A DNA stretch of 9,003 nucleotides from assembly GCA_905233835.1 (NCBI GenBank), contig CAJOGB010000062.1, positions 1 through 9,003 on the forward strand, given 5' to 3'. Positions 5,535-9,003 of this stretch are shown one piece after another (the first letter of the stretch is position 1; each line of letters opens with the position of its first letter). Origin of the DNA: an uncultured Lachnospiraceae bacterium (lineage in GTDB: Bacteria; Bacillota; Clostridia; Lachnospirales; Lachnospiraceae). The position numbers and the translations under genes are program-made. Under the pieces are notes generated by a model. It searched no databases. It was given only the letters and a program-made list of their open reading frames with translations, and had not been told where the DNA came from.

Positions 5535-6056
5535 TTAGCATTTCTCCGGTTCCGGATACTCTACTCCGAAGGTTTCCACCGTTACCTTCTTCATTCTCTG
5601 AACATTCAGCGGACGATCACTGTAATCCGTATCTGTTTCTGCGATTTTATTAACTACATCCATGCCTTCGATTACCTTACCGAAAGCGGCATAATCACCG
5701 TCCAAATGAGGAGAGGTCTGATGCATGATAAAGAACTGGCTTCCCGCAGAATCCGGGAACATGGTACGTGCCATGGAAAGTACTCCCGGCTCATGCTTTA
5801 AATCGTTCTTAAATCCGTTGCTTGTAAATTCACCCTTAATGGAATATCCCGGGCCACCCATTCCTGTGCCGTCCGGATCTCCGCCCTGAAGCATGAATCC
5901 GCGAATGACACGATGGAAAATCACACCGTCATAGTAACCCTTTTGAATTAAGCTGATAAAGTTGTTTACGGTATTCGGTGCGATTTCCGGATAAAGTTCC
6001 GCCTTCATCACATCACCGTTTTCCATTTCAATGGTAACAATTGGTAAATCTGCCAT
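5535..6056 (-). CDS. Cyclophilin-type peptidyl-prolyl cis-trans isomerase
   Basis: It catalyses cis-trans isomerisation of proline peptide bonds and assists protein folding, here in the cytoplasm since no signal peptide is seen. The 173-residue chain is a single cyclophilin domain: FHRVIRGFMLQGGD (47-60) carries the catalytic Arg49 with Phe54 and Gln57, followed by GTGMGGPGYSI, MARTMFPDSAGSQFFI (95-110) and LDGDYAAFGKV (118-128). The Trp that contacts cyclosporin in human cyclophilin A is replaced by His117, and the active-site His by Tyr122, as is usual in bacterial members. AAAGGAG lies 9 bases before the ATG, and the gene follows the mrp fragment after 14 bases, so it is in the same operon. 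It is PpiB-like, and the full catalytic set suggests an active enzyme. Confidence 0.93.
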   Translation of the reverse strand: MADLPIVTIEMENGDVMKAELYPEIAPNTVNNFISLIQKGYYDGVIFHRVIRGFMLQGGDPDGTGMGGPGYSIKGEFTSNGFKNDLKHEPGVLSMARTMFPDSAGSQFFIMHQTSPHLDGDYAAFGKVIEGMDVVNKIAETDTDYSDRPLNVQRMKKVTVETFGVEYPEPEKC

Positions 6057-6070
6057 TTTAATAATCTCCT

Positions 6071-6310
6071 TTATTTATCGTAGTCGGTTAATAAACTTTC
6101 CAATTTCTTTACTGCCGGCGCCATCTCCGGAAGATCGATGTCAAAGCAAACACCACAGTCCGCTTTCTTAGCAAACTCCGGATTGATTGGAAGCTTTCCT
6201 AATACATCAAGTCCCAACTCGCCTGCCACTTCATCCACATGGGATTCTCCGAATACGGATAGTTTCTTTCCGCAGTCCGGGCAAGTCATATAACTGTAGT
6301 TTTCTACCAC
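6071..6310 (-). CDS. mrp: C-terminal fragment of Mrp/ApbC-type Fe-S carrier ATPase (frameshifted)
   Basis: This 79-residue frame can begin only at GTG 6310 and is the missing end of the upstream gene. VENYSYMTCPDCGKK matches the family's 'VENMSY...CPxCG' block, with the CPDC (10-13) that carries the iron-sulfur cluster at the dimer interface. FGESH, ELGLDVLGKLPINPEFAKKADCG and the final helix follow in normal family order. There is no convincing ribosome site before the GTG, so independent translation is doubtful. The two frames overlap by 7 bp. If not a sequence error, the cell makes an ATPase half without its cluster ligands and perhaps little of this half. Confidence 0.8.
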   Translation of the reverse strand: MVENYSYMTCPDCGKKLSVFGESHVDEVAGELGLDVLGKLPINPEFAKKADCGVCFDIDLPEMAPAVKKLESLLTDYDK

Positions 6311-7029
6311 ACCAAACCCATCATGCCTGCCATGTTGTAGGCTTTTTTTACAATCATCTTTACCAAATCCTGGGGAGAGGTAACGATGACGATTCCATCA
6401 ATTGGCAATGACTGGAATACGGTTAAAGGTACATCACCGGTTCCCGGAGGCATGTCCACAAACATGTAGTCAATATCACCCCACAAAACATCGGTCCAGA
6501 ACTGCTTTACGGTTCCTGCGATAACAGGTCCGCGCCAAACCACCGGTGCCTCTTCGTCCTGCAAAAGCAAATTAATGGACATAATCTTTACACCGTTTCG
6601 TGCCACTTCCGGATAGGTTCCGTTTTCATTTCCCATAGCCGGTCCGTGTACATCATACATCTTTGGAATGGAAGGACCGGTGATATCCGCATCCATAATG
6701 GCTACTTTGTATCCTTTTTTTGCCATTGCATTTGCCATAGCCGCGGTAACGAAAGACTTTCCTACGCCACCCTTACCGGATACTACACCGATCACATGTT
6801 TAATATGAGAAAATGGATTATCGTCTGCCGCAAATTCCGCATTCAAACGGTTTCTTGCTTCCTCGGTACCGGAGATTCGCTCAGTAGCCAAAGGCGCGTT
6901 TCCACCCATTCCCGGAACCCCCTTTTCCTCATGGGGTTTGTTTACCGGTTCTTCTTCCACCGGCTGCTGTTTGGATTTCAAACGGGCAATGGCCTCGTCG
7001 ATTTTTTTCTGCTTTTCTTCTTCTGTCAT
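6304..7029 (-). CDS. mrp: Mrp/ApbC/NBP35-family Fe-S carrier ATPase, N-terminal part, truncated by frameshift
   Basis: The family binds iron-sulfur clusters and transfers them to apoproteins in an ATP-dependent way. Residues 1-70 are a charged, flexible extension without the N-terminal Cys cluster seen in some relatives. The deviant Walker A SGKGGVGKS (84-92), switch I MDADITGPSIP (112-122), WRGP (165-168) and Walker B/switch II VDMPPGTGDVPLT (191-203) are all intact, as is TSPQDL (217-222). After KKAYNMAGMMGLV the frame ends at TAG 6306-6304, where relatives continue with about IPVLGxVENMSY. That continuation is in another frame just downstream. The ATG overlaps the mtnA stop (ATGA). As written, the product has its nucleotide site but no CxxC. 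Whether the gene is a real pseudogene depends on confirming the bases at 6307-6322. Confidence 0.88.
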   Translation of the reverse strand: MTEEEKQKKIDEAIARLKSKQQPVEEEPVNKPHEEKGVPGMGGNAPLATERISGTEEARNRLNAEFAADDNPFSHIKHVIGVVSGKGGVGKSFVTAAMANAMAKKGYKVAIMDADITGPSIPKMYDVHGPAMGNENGTYPEVARNGVKIMSINLLLQDEEAPVVWRGPVIAGTVKQFWTDVLWGDIDYMFVDMPPGTGDVPLTVFQSLPIDGIVIVTSPQDLVKMIVKKAYNMAGMMGLVW

Positions 7030-8114
7030 GACAACCTCATTTCTTTCTTTTTCTCAAAGATTTCTTTTAATGATTCGGTATACGGTGCACGAGCGATTCC
7101 ATATTCCGTTACGATTCCCGCGATCAGTTCATTATCGGTAACATCAAAGGCCGGATTAAATACCTTAACCCCCGCAGGCGCCATGGGCTTTTCATACCAC
7201 ATATCCGTCACTTCTTTTCCGTCACGCTGTTCGATTATAATATCATCGCCGGTTTTACAATTCATATCAATGGTGGAGGTAGGCGCCGCGATATACACGG
7301 GTACGCCGTATCTGGCCGCCACCGTAGCTACCACGGAGGTTCCGATTTTATTGGCCGTATCTCCGTTTGCCGCCACACGGTCACATCCCACAAAAATGGC
7401 ATTTACCTTTCCCTGCTTCATAAGTGCCGCCGACATGTTATCACACAAAAGTGTGGTATCGATTCCCGACTCGAATAACTCAAAGGAAGTAAGTCTGGCT
7501 CCCTGTAACAGCGGTCTTGTTTCATCGCAGTAAACCCGAAGCTTCATGCCTCGCTCCGCTGCTACATAAATCGGCGATGTAGCGGTACCGTAGCGAATGG
7601 TTGCCAGTTTTCCCGCATTACAGTGGGTAAGCACTCCGTCACCGTCTTTAATGAGTTCCACTCCGTATTCGCCGATTTTTTTGCAAACTCGGATATCCTC
7701 ATCACGAATCTCTATAGACTCATTCTTTAAGGCCTCAACCATTGCAGGCACTCCCTGTCCCAGGTGGGCCTTTAAACAATCCTCCATGCGGTTTAGCGCC
7801 CAAGACAGATTTACAGCCGTCGGTCTGGAAGAATTCAAATACTCTTTTTGCTCAACAAAGGCCTTGCAAAATCCTTCTTCATCCGAAGAAAACTTTTCGG
7901 ATAAATCCTGTGCGATCACATAGATTCCAAAGGCCGCAGCCACACCAATGGCAGGTGCTCCTCGAACCTCCAATTTATAAATGGCTTCCCAGATTTCCTT
8001 TGGGTCTCTTAAATCCTTAAGCACCACTTCGTTGGGAAGCTTTGTTTGATCAATGATCACTACCGCATTTTTCTCTAAATCGATATCTACGGTATCAATC
8101 TCCATGATATTCAT
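7026..8114 (-). CDS. mtnA: Methylthioribose-1-phosphate isomerase (MtnA)
   Basis: The enzyme converts 5-methylthioribose 1-phosphate to methylthioribulose 1-phosphate in the methionine salvage pathway. I place the start at ATG 8114 (MNIMEID, 362 residues), because GGAG lies 9 bases upstream; a TTG start 39 bases earlier has no support. Family landmarks are RGAPAIG (51-57), SSRPTAVNLSWAL (95-107), the catalytic Cys165 in THCNAG, ETRPLLQGARLT (198-209) and Asp245 in VGCDRVAANGDTANKIGT (242-259). Length is normal for MtnA. Related families (eIF2B alpha, ribose-1,5-bisphosphate isomerase) share the fold, but Cys165 with Asp245 and HCNAG favour MtnA. No other methionine-salvage gene is adjacent. 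It is the first gene of a unit with mrp and the cyclophilin. Confidence 0.92.
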   Translation of the reverse strand: MNIMEIDTVDIDLEKNAVVIIDQTKLPNEVVLKDLRDPKEIWEAIYKLEVRGAPAIGVAAAFGIYVIAQDLSEKFSSDEEGFCKAFVEQKEYLNSSRPTAVNLSWALNRMEDCLKAHLGQGVPAMVEALKNESIEIRDEDIRVCKKIGEYGVELIKDGDGVLTHCNAGKLATIRYGTATSPIYVAAERGMKLRVYCDETRPLLQGARLTSFELFESGIDTTLLCDNMSAALMKQGKVNAIFVGCDRVAANGDTANKIGTSVVATVAARYGVPVYIAAPTSTIDMNCKTGDDIIIEQRDGKEVTDMWYEKPMAPAGVKVFNPAFDVTDNELIAGIVTEYGIARAPYTESLKEIFEKKKEMRLS

Positions 8115-8145
8115 TTTAAAAATCTCCAACTTAATAAACAAATTC

Positions 8146-8168
8146 GTTGTCAAAATATTCTTGGCAAC
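8146..8168. promoter_or_regulatory. 23-bp imperfect palindrome upstream of mtnA, candidate operator
   Basis: GTTGTCAAA-ATATT-CTTGGCAAC has 9-base arms matching at 7 positions. It lies just after the predicted transcription start and 32 bases before the mtnA ATG, where a repressor could block transcription. As RNA it would form a stem of 7 Watson-Crick pairs plus one G-U and one mismatch. Confidence 0.4.
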
Positions 8169-8177
8169 ACAACGCTT

Positions 8178-8183
8178 ATTATA
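8178..8183 (-). promoter_or_regulatory. Candidate -10 box of the mtnA promoter
   Basis: A perfect TATAAT lies 64 bases before the mtnA ATG, giving a start near 8171. No good -35 box is seen 16-18 bases upstream. TTGACC occurs only 13 bases away, inside the preceding terminator, so the promoter may be weak or activator-dependent. Confidence 0.45.
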
Positions 8184-8187
8184 ACAA

Positions 8188-8214
8188 AAACGGAGTGGTC
8201 AAACCACCCCGTTT
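8188..8214 (-). terminator. Rho-independent terminator after the ECF S component gene
   Basis: On the minus strand AAACGGGGTGGT-TTG-ACCACTCCGTTT forms a 12-bp stem with one G-U pair and a 3-base loop, followed by TTGTT. It sits 32 bases after the ECF gene stop. The sequence just downstream carries the mtnA -10 box, so one unit ends where the next begins. Confidence 0.8.
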
Positions 8215-8246
8215 ATCATTTAAAAACATATCACTCTACGCGCTTT

Positions 8247-8831
8247 TTAAGCCGCTTTTAAAATCTCTCTTTTACCGATGTTTACAATCTGTACGATTAC
8301 GGTACTTAACACCAAATTGATTACGAGCTCAACGACGAAGTTTACGCCGATCATACCGGTGAAGATGAAAACGGTAGCGTTTTCAAATCCTGCACCCTCT
8401 GCCCATGTAGAAATGGTGTCCATAAAGAATAAGAAGCAACCTAACACGAAGATTCCTGTATTAACCACCGGTGCTACAATACCGGCCACAACGGTTGCAA
8501 TCATCTGGTTGGTCTTCTTAGCAAGTGCCGCATAAACTGCTCCGGCAGCCAAACCTGCTACCGTACCTTTTACCAAAACGGTAATGATGGTTCCCGGGAT
8601 GTTAACTGCCAAGAATGCGCCTGCATCTGTAAAGAGTACAACCACACCAAAGACAAATCCGAGCCAAGCGCCTGCCTGCCATCCGTAAAGAGCTGCACCT
8701 ACGATAATCGGTACAAGTACCAAAGTGATTGCAAACACTCCGAAACGGATGTTAATTGCCAATGCCTGTAAGACAATGACGATCGCGGTAAGAAGTCCCA
8801 TACCCACGATGGTTTTTGTGTTCATTTTCAT
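8247..8831 (-). CDS. ECF transporter S component, substrate unknown
   Basis: This would be the substrate-binding membrane subunit of an energy-coupling factor vitamin/metabolite importer, working with EcfA, EcfA' and EcfT encoded elsewhere. The start at 8831 (MKMNTKTIVG, 194 residues) is chosen for AAGGAGG 8 bases upstream; a frame extending 17 codons further has no such site. Six hydrophobic segments run at about 8-27, 32-50, 52-68, 81-103, 109-137 and 153-183. The first has the small-residue pattern (GLLTAIVIVLQALA) that S components use to contact EcfT. ITLVLVPIIVGAALYG, GAWLGFVFG and VVNTGIFVLGCFLFF recall a common clostridial S-component type with no assigned ligand. No THF, preQ1, TPP, FMN or cobalamin riboswitch is evident in the roughly 80-base leader to hint at the substrate. 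It is a lone S gene, as in group II ECF systems. Confidence 0.88.
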   Translation of the reverse strand: MKMNTKTIVGMGLLTAIVIVLQALAINIRFGVFAITLVLVPIIVGAALYGWQAGAWLGFVFGVVVLFTDAGAFLAVNIPGTIITVLVKGTVAGLAAGAVYAALAKKTNQMIATVVAGIVAPVVNTGIFVLGCFLFFMDTISTWAEGAGFENATVFIFTGMIGVNFVVELVINLVLSTVIVQIVNIGKREILKAA

Positions 8832-8892
8832 TAAGTTTTCCTCCTTGTTTCTATTCCCTTGTCGCAAAGTAAAAAAGTGCATTTTTCCTTTC

Positions 8893-8950
8893 TTACGGGA
8901 TATATTACAATTACGGGATTATATTAGCAGAAACTGCCGGGATATACAAT
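8893..8950. repeat. Three short direct repeats upstream of the ECF S component gene
   Basis: TTACGGGATATATTA (8893-8907), TTACGGGATTATATTA (8911-8926) and the diverged TGCCGGGATATACA (8935-8948) share a CGGGAT(T)ATA core. Repeat starts are 18 and 24 bases apart. On the minus strand each puts a TATA-like box before CCCG, and the middle one contains the candidate -10. They could be binding sites for a regulator or tandem promoter copies. Confidence 0.5.
8918..8949 (-). promoter_or_regulatory. Candidate promoter of the ECF S component gene
   Basis: TATAAT (8923-8918) is a perfect -10 box. The overlapping extended form TGC-TAATAT (8926-8921) has TTGTAT (8949-8944) exactly 17 bases upstream. Transcription would start near 8911-8914 and leave about 80 bases of leader. 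Confidence 0.5.
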
Positions 8951-9003
8951 GATTTGAAAGTTTTAAAACAGATACAATTTAAAGAATCTATTATAAAAAT
9001 GTA

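Noticed and set aside
6646..7533. 295-aa plus-strand frame
   Set aside because: It lies antisense to mrp and mtnA, both strongly supported by motifs. Its Phe/Ser-rich composition is typical of a mirror frame, and no ribosome site was seen.
8115..8153. N-terminal extension of MtnA from TTG 8153
   Set aside because: No ribosome site before TTG. The extension lies outside the MtnA family start, and ATG 8114 has GGAG at a good distance.
8832..8882. 17-residue extension of the ECF S component from 8882
   Set aside because: It would read through the AAGGAGG site that serves ATG 8831, and it is hydrophilic and unlike the family start.
8832..9003. Riboswitch in the ECF S component leader
   Set aside because: I looked for THF, preQ1, TPP, FMN and cobalamin core motifs and found none. 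The leader is short and AT-rich.
1..9003. CRISPR array, tRNA or rRNA genes, transposase or phage genes
   Set aside because: No regularly spaced repeats of array length, no cloverleaf or rRNA signatures, and no recombinase motifs were seen on either strand.

Overview
The window looks like chromosomal DNA of a Gram-positive anaerobe of the Clostridia, most likely Lachnospiraceae-like. Reasons are the strong AGGAGG ribosome sites, a solo ECF S component, an mtnA gene, and a secretin-free Tad/Flp-type pilus locus whose cargo is small lineage-specific proteins. This placement is inferred from gene content; no rRNA or other marker is present. Every supported gene lies on the minus strand, so transcription runs from high to low coordinates. 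The two strongest terminators divide the window into three transcription units.

Unit 1 (8247-8950) is a single ECF-transporter substrate-binding membrane protein. Three short direct repeats lie in its promoter region, and it ends in a strong hairpin at 8188-8214. Unit 2 (5432-8183) encodes methylthioribose-1-phosphate isomerase (mtnA), an Mrp/ApbC-type iron-sulfur carrier ATPase split by a frameshift into two overlapping reading frames, and a cyclophilin-type peptidyl-prolyl isomerase. A 23-bp imperfect palindrome lies just downstream of the candidate mtnA -10 box. The unit ends in a 19-bp-stem terminator that folds well only as minus-strand RNA.

Unit 3 (from about 5404 to the left edge, continuing outside) is a tightly packed Tad/Flp-like pilus or secretion operon. 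In order it encodes a 60-aa Flp-pilin-like microprotein, a TadA/CpaF-type ATPase, a fused TadB-TadC-like platform protein, a 110-aa TadE-like pseudopilin, two very small membrane proteins (35 and 48 aa), a 125-aa beta-rich domain, a 127-aa TadE-like pseudopilin, a 333-aa secreted protein with an InlB-like repeat and an Ig-like domain, and a membrane-anchored coiled-coil protein cut by the window edge. Most junctions overlap or are under 20 bases apart, so the genes are probably co-translated.

The most interesting content is in unit 3. Three tiny proteins share the N-terminus M-(K/Q)-E-I-I-(K/E)-E-Y-G. Their codons differ mostly at synonymous positions, so the peptides are selected. The EYG motif recalls the conserved E-Y-G of Flp pilins, but the usual leader and Gly processing site are absent. 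The 48-aa frame runs over nine consecutive T residues that could shift it by -1 into the following 125-aa frame. That shift would make a 152-aa membrane-anchored protein, so the site is either a sequence error, a phase-variable tract or a programmed frameshift. No prepilin peptidase, TadZ or other Tad component is visible in the window.
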